Positions 1 to 16,586 of a DNA stretch of 64,000 nucleotides are shown piece after piece (the first letter of the stretch is position 1; every line of letters starts with the position of its first letter). Made by a program: the position numbers and the translations under genes. Source of the stretch: Apostichopus japonicus (Eukaryota; Echinodermata; Holothuroidea; Aspidochirotida; Stichopodidae). The notes under the pieces were generated by a model. That model worked only from the letters and a program-made list of their open reading frames with translations, was not told where the DNA came from and did not search any database. The DNA lies in contig NC_092564.1 in the NCBI RefSeq assembly GCF_037975245.1, forward strand, positions 5,322,484-5,386,483. Reading direction: 5' to 3'.

Positions 1-850
1 TTGCATTCCAACGAGGGTCTTCGAATTATTGCTATAGCAAGCACATCGATTTCTAGTTGTTATTGTCAGTAAAAGTGTAAAATTAGGCTCAAAGATATTG
101 TTGATGACAACTTATACTGATTCTACCAATACAGTTAAGTTACATTATAAATTTAGTTCTAGGTGTCTCTGTTGTGAAAATAGCTATATAGATAAAACCA
201 TAGCCTAATTTTGTTATTGTTTTGACAAGACAAATGACTTCCAAAGTATTCTTTTCATGTCATGGCATTGCAAATATGTATTTGCATTGCAAACACATTC
301 AGTTCAGTGTTGTAGAGTTGAACACACCAACGTTCAAAAATGAGATGATTTGAAGGAGAAGAAAATGATAAAGAGCGTCATCTATTTTAGAGCTATCTCG
401 TGCGGAGTTTTGTGCGCCTTTTAGCGGTACATTGCAGCCGTAGAGAATTATCAATTTACGGACAAAAGTTCCAAAATTTCAAACTGGGGGAAAGGGTATG
501 TTTACCATCTCCCGCAGCCCCACCACCGTCTTCCGGCCCGCCCTTCGACCGTATACCACGTATTAGCTGCGTATAGCTGGGTCCATATATACCAGTAATG
601 TTAAATGTTATTAGTTGAAGAGATGATGTAAGGGAATCTGCCGACAAATCTGGCCCTTAAACTTTACCGTACACTCCACCTTTCGACTAACGATACCCTG
701 GGTAACTCTCTCGTTGGGTTCCAAATTACAGTTTATCGCATTTTTGCACCGTCTTTCTAATCCCCCTCTCTCTCCCTCTTTCCTCTTCCCCACACATTCT
801 TCTGCCCAATCCCCTCCCGTACTAATAATATGGGGAGGGGGAACACTTAC
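1..850. other. Left-edge sequence without recognised exons
   Basis: No exon or structured RNA was recognised on either strand. The stretch lies on the 3' side of SDR copy 1 (minus strand), so it is either an intron of that gene or sequence where its last three exons (catalytic YxxxK exon onward in copy 2) should be. None of those exons is visible here. A pyrimidine-rich run lies near 760-820. Confidence 0.5.
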
Positions 851-6044
<5,194 letters not shown>

Positions 6045-7730
6045 CTGTAAAAGAAGAATAATATGAAGAAGAAGGTCTACCTGCAACATGGAACTGCCAC
6101 TTAAAGTAATCTTGCCGCATTCATTCAATCCAGCAAATAAGTCTAATGGATGTTAGCCTACTTTTGATAAGATGAGCCCCCAGCTGGCAACAACCTCGCC
6201 TCCCTTTAAAGATCTCCAAAACCCTATACCTACTCCAAACTTAAACCCACCTTTATATAGCCTAATTATGGTAACATCTCTAATTCCTGTGCCCAATAAC
6301 ACTAAGCATGTCTTTGACAAAAATCACCACCCAGCCTATCATACACCCTGAAAATCACCAGGTTAAAAAGTAGTCACTTTGTTCTTCAGTCTGCTAACTC
6401 TACCTCCCCTACCCCTACCCCCCCGCACTCCCCTCCCCCTCGTGTTAGTTACATACACAACCTCAGCCAACAACTATGATAATGTCTTTAAATACGACCG
6501 TGTCATTTTAGACTGACCCCTTCACTAAAATCCACGCCAGTCATAAAAAGTCTACTCCTCTGTTTGTTTAACTTTCTAATCTATTCTTTTCCTTCCACCC
6601 CTAGTTGAGAAACTCCCCCCTCCCCCTCCCCTCTCCCTCCCCTCCCCCTCCCCCTCTCTCTCTCTCTCTTTCTCTCTCTAGGCCTTCCAGGCAATCCCCT
6701 TCATATCCTTCCTCCTTCTTTTAAGTATCTGTCCGGCTCTTACAAAACAACTAAACGGCAAAAATACAGACCGGTAAGAACACATTTATTCATTGTTTTT
6801 TGGGGTGGGTAATACCGGTCATTCCCCCATTGAAGTACCCCCACCTAGAGGTTGCACAGGGTCACACCCATTCAGAGCCATATGTAGCGATATAAAGTTT
6901 GGAGGTTAAAGCAATTTAACAGTCTTTACTGTTTACTTGGTTTCTTGTGCATATAACCCTCCCCCACAATCGATATTTCTTCCAACATTTACACCCCTCC
7001 CTTCCCATCCCAACCATACCCCACCCCTGATAACAGGCATTTCTGGTCATTATACCGGTTCAATATATACATATATATAAATGGGACCCCCTCCCTTCGA
7101 CTGAACGGATTTCACCCGACTGACGACTCCCCCCCCCCCCTTCTCACTCCGTTGTAGTTCAACAAAGGAAGCAAATGTCAGAGCAGTCAATGTTTATTAA
7201 TTTGTTGAGATTTTCAACATCTTCAAGTTTAAGATCATGTTAACGGAGCCACAAACTTAATCATTACTATTGGTTTATGTGCAAGAGACAATTGACCTTC
7301 TCTAAACAGCTAAGAAATATCTTATTCCATTGAGAGAATGGTTTCTTCAAACGGAAGGTAAAAACTCGAGACAAGTCTAAATATGACATCATTGAGCTTC
7401 AATTGTTTTGACGTCTTTATTATTATAATGTTTATTTTCTGTAATGGACATGGTATTACAAATGCTGTATTGTAAAATAATAAAGTTCTTAATATGACCA
7501 ACTATACTTGCATTTGTTTCAGTCTCTACACATTATATTAACTTTATTTTCATTTTGACTGGCGAGCATCTAAACACCATGCATGTTATACAGGTGTTAC
7601 ATCCTAATGAAAGTGGTCTGTAATGGTATGTTACATGACAACATGTAATTTTGCCCTACACTCTTAGACCACTATATACCATGCAGTGGGATTCAAACAA
7701 CTGTTTCTCTGCTAACATGATACTACTTAA
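6045..7730. other. Intergenic, no gene seen
   Basis: Upstream of SDR copy 1 and downstream of copy 2. It contains several pyrimidine tracts, including a CCCTCC/CT run at about 6607-6675, and no exon-like segment. Any promoter of SDR copy 1 would lie near its left end, but no motif is convincing. Confidence 0.5.
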
Positions 7731-8105
7731 CAGTGGCGTAGGAAGGTACTTTTGAGTGGGGGAGGGGGCTGAAGACTGATGGCCGGCCTGGGGGAGGGGT
7801 CTAAGGGGAGGGGCTGCCCCCTCCCCTTTGGATTTTTTTTGCATTTCCAGGTGGCCTTAGATGCAATTTGGTGCAATATAGCACACTTCAACTCCCACTC
7901 CATTTTGTAAAGAATTTTGCATTTTCACCTGGCCTTAAATGCAATTTGGTGCTCCAAATGAGATTTTTTTTCTCATTTGGAAATGAAAAAGGGGTTTTCT
8001 GACTTGCGGAGCGGGGGGGGGGCGGAATGATACTTCCGCCCCCCCATATTTTTCACTGGGGGGGGGGGGCTGGCGCCCCCCAGCCCCCCGGTTCCTACGC
8101 CCTTG
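7731..8105. mobile_element. hAT-type MITE with 8-bp target duplication
   Basis: The left end reads CAGTGGCGTAGGAA and the inverted right end CAAGGGCGTAGGAA. The element is flanked on both sides by the 8-bp direct repeat CTACTTAA (7723-7730 and 8106-8113). An 8-bp target-site duplication with a CAGTGGCG-type terminus is the hallmark of hAT elements. There is no coding capacity; the interior has G/C-rich runs and an internally repeated 'gcaatttggtgc' segment. Confidence 0.88.
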
Positions 8106-8490
8106 CTACTTAATCACAATCATGAAACAGCATACATTAGTAAGCTAATCTACATAATATGGTAAGAATACAACACACACAAAAAAAAAACACTACCCAG
8201 AAGAAAACATAAAGATAATTCGAAACTCACCGAAAATTAAACAGGTTATGTTCATATATCAAGTTGTATAGAGCAGAGTATTAAAAGTGTCCTTGAATGT
8301 ATCTCTACCTCCGTCACAATATTAATGATTATACTTGTTCACCGTAACACATTGATATACAACATGCAGTGAACATATAGAGATCTAAAAATAACTGATA
8401 ACAATTCATAATATATTATGTGGTTTGTTTACCAAAGAACACTGATAATAGTTCACACGGCCAACTTATACTTCTTTGGAGGGGGAGGTG

Positions 8491-8596
8491 AACAGTTGCG
8501 TAACTAGGCTGATGCGCCCGGTGATGAGGTCGGGCCCGGGCCCCAGGAGTGCCTGTTGTTGCTACAATTTGTGTGTGTGCGTATATATATATATAT

Positions 8597-8627
<31 letters not shown>

Positions 8628-8740
8628 TATATATATATAAACAGGGATATAGCCACGCCGGCCGGCGGCGGCCGGTGGTAACCGCCACTCACGCCTGCCG
8701 GCCGGCATTGGAAGTGAATAAACAGTCCACTGGCCGGCAC
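8491..8740. mobile_element. Possible hAT-like fragment with GATA microsatellite
   Basis: cagttgcgtaactagg at 8491 resembles a hAT terminal inverted repeat and is followed by GC-rich sequence. An AT/GATA microsatellite occupies 8581-8640. No matching right end or target duplication was found, so it may be a truncated element. Confidence 0.35.
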
Positions 8741-9153
8741 AAAAAAATAGTAAAATGCTTGTGAAATACAACAAAAGTAACAAATTTATCTTTCCCTTGC
8801 CGTAAAACATGATAATAACGTCACCTTTTTCTGTTATTTACCAATTGTAAATCTGAAAAGTAGCAAAAATCACCCTTAAAAGGATTGTCTGGTGGCCCAA
8901 AAGAAGTTACCTTAAAAACTAGTAAATAATTTTCCAAACATGTTGTCAAAGTATGAGAACGCTAATGTTGCGTTTGACAGAGAAACGATTTTTTAATCGT
9001 TATGGATAGACATTTCAAATATGATTTGAACAGTACAATACGTGACGTCAGCTCTGCCATAGCAGATTGCGTCATAACCCACCCTCCGCACAGTACCTAT
9101 ACGGTAATCACAACAAAAACAGCGTTTGTATACAGATAAATTTCTTCCTTAAT

Positions 9154-9655
9154 TTCCGGTGAAATTTCTTAAAAATTAGATATGTTTTCAAAAACTCTTT
9201 AAGCCGCCATGTACTTGAGCGGTGGTTCCGTGGTCTTTGTGTAACACAAGGTAAATTTTAACAGCAGACTCTGAGTTGTTCAGGCTATACATCGCGCTAT
9301 CCAGCTCCAACGCGAAAAATGTTCGCATGTAGGCTGTGCTCAAACGTTGACAATCGGACAGTTCTGCGAAGCCTAAGCTTCTCAGTGCTATATTCTGCTC
9401 TGACAACGATTCGATCAATTTCTTCAATAATTTCCGGTGAAATTTCTTATAAATTAGATATGATTTTAAAAACTCCTTAAGCCGCAATATATGTAGTAGA
9501 TCGGTGGTTTCGTGGTCTTTGTGTAACACAAGATAAGTTTTAACAGCAGGCTCTTCGTTGTTTATACATCGCGGTATCCAGCTCCAGCGCGAAGAATGTT
9601 CGCGTGTATAGGCTACGCTAACGTTTACAATCGGACAGTTCTGCGATGACATCGA
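9154..9655 (-). repeat. Two direct repeats (about 279-bp period) with a duplicated reading frame
   Basis: A segment starting ttccggtgaaatttctta at about 9154 recurs at about 9433. Both copies share 'gtggtctttgtgtaacacaag', 'tatccagctcca' and 'caatcggacagttctgcga'. On minus the pair forms one 158-codon frame whose halves repeat YLVLHKDH. No family is recognised. It could be an exon remnant of an unknown gene or a repeat consensus; the duplication argues for the latter. Confidence 0.6.
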
Positions 9656-10246
9656 TCCCGCCAAGTTTCATCTTTCGGTTTAACGAATACTTTATAAGTT
9701 TCCTTTTACTGTTAATTTGATCCGTGAATTTTATTTCAGCGATTTCGAAGAACAGTTAATGAACTGTGGTTTGAGTGTGAGTGTACTATGGGTAAACGCT
9801 ATACAAGTACACCAACTGAGCATCGTAATACGTTCGCGAGTATGTACGCTATATATATGAGGCAATTCAATGTGCTTACACGTGAGTTAATTTGCTGCGG
9901 AATTGGGAGTGCTAACTTCAAGTCGCCTGTTTTGCCTATCTGCAAGCACTACGTCAATCACCATATTGAAGCGTTCGAACAAACGGTACTTTTGGTGAGA
10001 AACTGGTGAATTTGAAAACCAGATTTCTACAAGAAGAAAACGTCGAATGGGGACAATTTTTACATGGTTAGAAAGAGAAAAATAATAACTACAAGGACAA
10101 TGTATCAAAATCTTCCACCAGACAATTCCTTTAAGCGGGCCCCTGGACCCCCGGCCGTGAGATGCGAGAGCTTCGCTCGCTACGCTCGTTACGCTTCGCA
10201 AATTTATTTAACCAGCACTCACAATCTCCTAGCTATAACCCTGTAT

Positions 10247-10384
<138 letters not shown>

Positions 10385-10389
10385 AGAGC

Positions 10390-10700
10390 CTATTACATTA
10401 GTTTGTGGAACTGATAGTTGTTGAGGGGGCCTAAGTCTTTTTTGAGAACGGTGATGTGAGACTTAGTACGAAAGATCCTATCGATTTCTTTCCGTTTACG
10501 TTCAGATACAGATTTGAAGTTAGGATCAATTAAATACATTTTAGATTTTTTGAGAGAGTGGCTACGAAGATTGAAATGTTCGGATACGGGGAAATGCTGA
10601 AAATTATCACGAATTGAGTTTGTGTGATTATCAAAACGTAAGCGTAAACCGAGAACCTGTCTTTACAAAGAACACAGTAGAATATGTAAATGACATTGCT
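10390..10700 (-). mobile_element. Penelope-like retroelement fragment (GIY-YIG-like C-terminus)
   Basis: Minus-strand translation gives a CVLC motif, then after one frameshift LRLRFDNHTNSIRDN, FPVSEHFNLRSHSL and, further on, RKRKEIDRIFRTK and LGPLNNYQF. This follows the order C..C - R(F)xxH - PVxxHFNxxxHS - RxxRE - LxPxxxN seen in the endonuclease tail of Penelope-like retroelements. The same order occurs at 18640-19100. It is a short, frameshifted relic without a reverse transcriptase core. Assignment rests on motif order only. Confidence 0.55.
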
Positions 10701-11066
10701 AGAATAACAAGAGACGGAATGAGGGTCTTATTTCAGCATTGGGAATTTTAAATTCAGTGGACTTGTATTCTAATAAGTCCTCAAGCAATTTTTTTTTTCG
10801 GCTCTAAAAATACCCTGTTAAATTATGTGATAGTTTTAAGGATAAAGGATAGCCATATGGTTGGGTCATAATGAGGAACCTTTAAAACATGGCCACGATT
10901 GCTTGGTCTCCTTAGTATGTAAGGACGATGTATTTAGCTATCGAAGATGAATACAGTGTTTGTTGTTAGATAGTATATTACGAACGATTGCTTTACACTG
11001 ATATCTTCCATTTTTACCATTATCAAGTTCGTTTACCGCATCGCTCCGTCTGTGTCGATGGTATAT
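10701..11066. other. Downstream flank of SDR copy 2, no gene seen
   Basis: Between the retroelement relic and the stop codon of SDR copy 2. It includes the 3' UTR of that gene, whose end could not be fixed; no clear poly(A) signal was identified. Confidence 0.4.
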
Positions 11067-14000
11067 TTAAAATACATGTGAGATTGGACCCATGCCACCC
11101 GCACACGCAACACATTCCCCGCTAATGTAGGCTGCGTCTGCGGAAAGTAAGAAAGCTACCACAGATCCGATTTCTTCGGGTTTTCCTAACCTACAGAAAT
11201 GAAAGGAACACGAAATGATTGAAGTACAAACGGCTGAAATTTAAGACTAATGAAATGTCAAAGTGATATAAAGCGGCCATGTCAACTTTGTAGATACAAG
11301 TGGATGCCACACAGAGTCAGTCTGTGTGTATGTGTGTATGTGAGCGTGGTAGGTCCAATGAGCGTGTGTGTATAAAGGGCTAAAGTTCTCAACACTGGGT
11401 GCCTGTTTATTATTATGTGACTACATTATAGTAGTACGCGTTTCATACTATTTTTTTTTTGGTGTCTAACCTACTTAAAAAGGATGATTTTTAGTCTTCA
11501 TATTTTGTAGTCCAAGAAAGAAAAGAAGCAGAATTGTAAGTGATATAGTTTTGTTTCAATAGTTCAAAGATATTCACCTTTATATAGAAAAAATCTCATG
11601 TGAATGCTCCTTTAAGGCTAAATCTTAAACAAAATTGTGGTAGTAATGTATCTATAGTAAAATCAAGTTTTCAGGTTTAACATTGCTGAAACTCTGGAAA
11701 GCTCCTTTAATGCCGAATTGACGCTGACGTCGACTCCGCAATGTAGGACTGTAATGTTAATGTTAATCCATTGTTTTATCATTTCTCATAATTATCTGAT
11801 AACCTAATCATGTTCGTTCACCTTCATATAAGCAACAGAGGCATCCTTGGATGTTGTTTAACGCCATTCGTCCTTGACAAATTCTAAAACATTGTAATAC
11901 ATGTCATTTCAGGCCATAAAGGTCTTACTTGTTCCATTGAGTTTTGTGTTGCATCTGAGAAAACTGACCTAACGGTCTGTGTATATAAAAGCTATATCGT
12001 CCCAGTCGCTTCAATTAATTAAAGGGGCATTCCTCGAAAGTTACAAATGTTATAGTAATTCACCCTGGACATAGTAGCAGGCGTATGGCTTTGTTAACAG
12101 CATATTATTATTTGCCGTAGCCATCATTTAAACTTACTCTGCGGCTAAGTCATTTCGGTTGATTCCATATGCAGCCAAGTGGTCCAAATAACTCTTCTGA
12201 CCCACACCCTGTAAATGCAGAGAAAACACGTGAGCGTCCATAAATAACAAGTCCATTTCTTTGTGTAATGACGTCAGGAAATTGAAAATTAAACGAATAC
12301 AGAAAAGGGCTGCGCTTAATATATCCAAAGTAATTAATTGGTGTTTTTCAGTTTCAAGTTTAGGTACACAAATCTTTGTTCGAAGATTTGGCTTTCCAAC
12401 ATCTGAATATAGATAAGCCGACATATCCGTTGTACAGTTGTGGTCAAATCAGAGGAGGGGAGGGGAGGGGAGGGGGCGGAGGGGGGAGGAGAGGAAATGG
12501 TTGTAATTGGGAGGGGTATACCGTCGCATTTAACGTTTGTTCATCGAGTTATTAATAGATAATTAAATGAAGCTACAGTCTTAAAAAAAGAAACGGGTTT
12601 TCATTTATTTCTCTTACTCCTTCTGCAAATTGTGTCTTGATTATTCCCGGAAGGACACAGTTGACTCTAACATTCTGGTTGTAGCAGTCCCTGGCAACCT
12701 GGTTCGTCATTGCAGCTAATGCGAGTTTACTGATGGTATATAGTCTAATATCCTGGAAAATGAGGCAAAGGAGAGGCAAAAACCTAATATAAACTTACTT
12801 GAAATTAAAGACAAAATATGTATCCTTTTATTGCGAATTATAATTGTCAACTGAAAATTGTTAATTTTTTTGTTTAATTTCCTCTTGTTTTAGTAGTAGT
12901 AGTAGTATTCATTTTAAAGGGACTTTCCGGTGGTAGATACGAATGTGCCACTTATGTGGCAAAGAAACATATATCACATTGTTAAAATTCAACAAAAAAA
13001 ACTTTTCTCAACATCTTGTCCCTAACTCAAAATATGGGTTGATTGAATGCAACCTTATTTTGACTCGCCAAACCCTCGATTCTTCCCTGGAGTGGATCAC
13101 AGTGCGTAGTCTGTGATGTCATAACCGTTAATGTGCTTCAGAAGCTTTATTTTACTATTGTAATATTCTAGTTGATTATTCTTTGATAAATTTGGAATGT
13201 TTGCTTAACTGTCAAGGTTTTTCCGTATTTAGAATTTCATCATGCAATACTTATTTCTAGAATTTTTTTTCCCCTTTGTGAAAAAATAAAATAAATTGAT
13301 TTTTATGATAAAAACATTTTCTGCTGAATTGCTGTAAATTGCCGAATATTTCTATCATTTTATCCAGCAATCATCTTCAGCTATACCGGCATATCCCTTT
13401 AATAATCTACATCGCTGTTATATGGGATTTAAGTACAGTACAACAGCGCTAATAGTAAACCATTTTAAAGGGGACCTGTCGTCCGATGGGCATTGTTTAA
13501 CCCATTGGCGATGTTATGCTTTCTTCATATCAAGGGAAGGGCTTAACTAAATTTTAAAGTAATATCGCAGGTTCATCAGTGTTAATACAAATATTTAAAA
13601 CCGTATTTTTGTCGTTATTATTTACGCTTCTTTTCTTATCTTGTGTTTCGAAAAACATGTCTTTGCTTATAATGTCAAAGTTTGTCAAATTAATTAGTAT
13701 TGACAGTTGCTTTAGAATAACTTCTATATGGGTACAAAGTTTTCGTAGATGATGTCGATCAAAACGAGAGGGGAAAGCTAAAGAATTGTCTGCAAAATAT
13801 AAATATTTCAGTTTAATGATAAACTCGTCAACCTTACCTGACCGACAAACGCCATCCCAAAGTCACATGCCGCAGATGTTGCATTAGTAACAATAGCGCC
13901 ACCCCTATGATTGGAAAACATCAGCTTGCATGAATTATAAACGTCTATCTAGCTGTCTATAATTCTGTCTTTCTAGAGGGACGGCACCAGACATTAAAAA

Positions 14001-15605
14001 TGTTGTGGGGGAGTAGAGGGCAGGCAAACAGTTTAGGGGCAAAATGTTTCAAAGTGCAAAACCTCACCTGTACAAAATGCATATCACGGGGAAAAATTAG
14101 GGGGTGGAAGGAACACGTCCTACATCAACACCCCTGCCCTCCCCCATCCAACCCGACTACACCTACTAAATTTTAATTGATGATTTTTTTTTAAAGTTTT
14201 GCATGAAATTCTAATCGTGAAAAATAATTTCATGTCGTACATTCACTATGTTTTTAAGAGGGATGTTGATCGACTTCTAGACCGACTTGGCTTCTTGCGG
14301 TTGACTGGAATGACTAGCAGAGCATACGTTTCGAAAAAAAATAATCAAGAAAAGCAGCAAATTGCTTTATAATTATAACTGTACAATGTTATTGGCTGGG
14401 GTGGCACAATGGGACAGTGGGAAAGTTAGGATGTGAACTTCTTCGAACCAAGTGGCTATACACCTTGTAGCCTTCTGTGGTCAACATTTTCCACAGTGGT
14501 CGACCGTAAATTATTAATATGATGACTAATGAGATGGCAGGGAGGGGGTGGCGAATGGGTAGTTCACTCACATTCACTTAAGATATTGTATTGAATGCAT
14601 ATATGTAAACTTACCCGCGTTTGACTAGGTGTGGCATACACTCTTGAATAAACATAAAATTGGCTTTAACATTGATGTCAAAAACCTGTGAAAGGAATCA
14701 GATATCTTGAATTGTAACAAAGAAAAGTTCACTTACGTTAATATGTACAAAAAGATTAAAGTATGCCAATTTATTACAAGCAATCATATAAAGGAAAGAG
14801 AATTGGAAATTATAATGAGCAACCTTATACATACAAAGGGAAACCCCAGGAGCCAGATTCTGCAGTAAACTGAGGGCGTCATTCTGGATTTAAGCTCAAA
14901 GTTAGAAAACCACGGTTAAGCGTCTACTTGTTAGCATGATTCTAAGATAATGTTTCGCGGATTTTTTTTTTTTACCTTCTGGAACTCCTTTTCTTTTACC
15001 TGAAGACGAAAAAAAAGAGAGAAAATGGAAACAAGGTTGAAAGTAGATAGGCTGTCCTTAATGTCTTGCAATTCGTAAAGGTAAAATGTACATTTACCCA
15101 GCCAAAGCAAAGAACTGTTTGCATTTTTTCGTGTCTTCTCAGTTAAACATAATAGCAAATGATCGAACTAAGACCTATAACAGCATAGATTTTTGTCACC
15201 ACAGGAATGGTAATTATCAGGTCATTAATGGGTCTTATATAAGATAATTCTACGCCTTAAAAATCTCTTTGAAATTTTACAAAATGAATAAATTATCGAA
15301 TTACAGCAATTTTACGTTTTGTAGTTTTCTGACAAATCATAAAATTATCATAAGCGTACTATGATTCACAAAAACGTTTACAACGTATTGAAACATTATC
15401 CTTTACAATAATTGTCATATAAGTTAACAAATAAAGATGTTGTTTCACGAAGACTAATCGATATATTTCTTGAGACTTACTGTTAGTAACGGTCCAATAT
15501 GGGGATTTACTCCCGCACTCATGAACACACAATCAAAGCCGCCAAATGTGTCCAACGCCTGTGAATAAATTATATAAGTATGTTACAGCTGTCCGGAGAA
15601 TTGGG

Positions 15606-15639
<34 letters not shown>

Positions 15640-16303
15640 ATATTATGTTTGTGTATGAGTGTGTGTGTATGTATGTGTATGTGTGTACCCCTCTACCCCC
15701 CCCCCCCCCTCCCACACAGACCCTTTTGGAGTAAAGTATTTGGTGTAACGTACGACATTACTCATTGCAAACATTCACTTACATGTTGAATAAGATTGCG
15801 TCTGTCTTCCGGTGCACCCTGATGACATTTGACCCCAGACGCCTCTATTCCTTCTTTTCGGAGCAGGTCTACAGCCTCTTGCACATTATTCTCTCTTCTA
15901 CTACTCACCACTACCTTGCAACCTTCTCGACCTAATCTTTGTGCCGTTGCCAATCCAATTCTGGTAACAAAATTAAACGTATTAAAAAAAATAAAAACAA
16001 AACTTTTTATGAGAATCGTGTTAGGTTACATTAAATAGTATTTTACGAGGAAACAATTTTTACCAAATATCTTACCAAATTGTCATTTGTGTTGTTTTGA
16101 TTTGTGTTTTTTTCTGGGAGGGGGAGGGATGAGCAACATTCGATAAGTTTGTCTATTCCAATTTATTTTTGGGGGTGGGTGGAGGTGGAGAGGTGGGGGT
16201 GGGTGGGGTGGGGCGGGGCGGGTGGTGGAGGGGGATGACCCTTTAAGCATCTGAAGCTTATCTAGTTCTATTTAGTCTATCACACAGACCTTTAGGTCAC
16301 TTC

Positions 16304-16356
<53 letters not shown>

Positions 16357-16402
16357 CCTATATATATATATATATATATAGCCTATATATATATATATAT
16401 AG

Positions 16403-16470
<68 letters not shown>

Positions 16471-16538
16471 CTATATATATACCCTTGAGTTGAACCAGTC
16501 AGTACAGCGACTTTTCCTGCAAATCGTTGCAAACTCAT
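11067..16538 (-). CDS. DHRS4: DHRS4-like short-chain dehydrogenase/reductase, copy 2 (complete)
   Basis: Coding exons 5' to 3': 16483-16538, 15783-15960, 15481-15558, 14976-14999, 14615-14685, 13838-13904, 12618-12752, 12138-12208, 11067-11190. Lengths sum to 804 bp: 267 residues plus TAA. All junctions are GT-AG and phases agree. Features: cofactor motif TGSTQGIG (about residues 14-21), SSRRENNVQEAV after beta-2, MSAGVNP where NNAG usually lies, FDINVKANF (about 114), catalytic YTISK (Tyr163, Lys167), NQNVRVNCVLPGIIKTQF, and a C-terminus with LGKPEEIGSVVAFL and AAYISGE typical of SDRs. The usual catalytic Ser region reads NATSAA, and the spacing to Tyr is about five residues longer than I recall for DHRS4. 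The protein ends HVF, not a peroxisomal SKL-type signal. An in-frame ATG 16 codons upstream (16586-16584) would add an Arg/Ser-rich extension. Expected role: NADPH-dependent carbonyl/retinal reductase; substrate unknown. Confidence 0.9.
12452..12496 (+). other. G-rich tract with quadruplex potential
   Basis: Repeated GGGGA blocks followed by GGGGGCGG and GGGGGG in the intron between exons 7 and 8 of SDR copy 2. Four or more G-runs on the plus strand (non-template for neighbouring plus genes, template for the SDR gene) fit an intramolecular quadruplex; not tested. Confidence 0.5.
14976..14999 (-). CDS. DHRS4: 24-bp microexon of SDR copy 2
   Basis: Encodes VKEKEFQK between a cttcag acceptor and a gtaaaa donor. 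It supplies the helix segment that corresponds to VTEEVWDK in DHRS4. The homologous microexon of copy 1 (2842-2865) has the same length and encodes VTEEQFQR. Both neighbours end in phase 0, so skipping would remove eight residues without a frameshift. Confidence 0.85.
15607..15639. repeat. (AT)n microsatellite
   Basis: Short AT run in the intron between exons 2 and 3 of SDR copy 2, followed by a GT-rich stretch. Confidence 0.9.
16160..16236 (+). other. G-rich tract with quadruplex potential
   Basis: Dense runs of three to five Gs separated by one to three bases (GGGTGG, GGGGCGGGGCGGG types) in intron 1 of SDR copy 2. Adjacent intron sequence holds the long AT microsatellite. Confidence 0.5.
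16306..16480. repeat. (AT)n microsatellite with gcctat interruptions abutting an exon
   Basis: AT repeat interrupted by a repeated 'agcctatat' or its complement. It touches the donor of SDR copy 2 exon 1: on minus the exon ends CAAGG and the intron begins gtatatata, so the repeat supplies most of the donor consensus. Confidence 0.9.
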
Positions 16539-16586
16539 CTTACTTCGTGTTCTGCGAGGGGAAGAAAAAGACGTGGTCGAGTACAA

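Noticed and set aside
16404-16586. 60-codon frame including an Ile-Tyr tail as a separate small gene
   Set aside because: It is exon 1 of SDR copy 2 read through its donor into the AT microsatellite.
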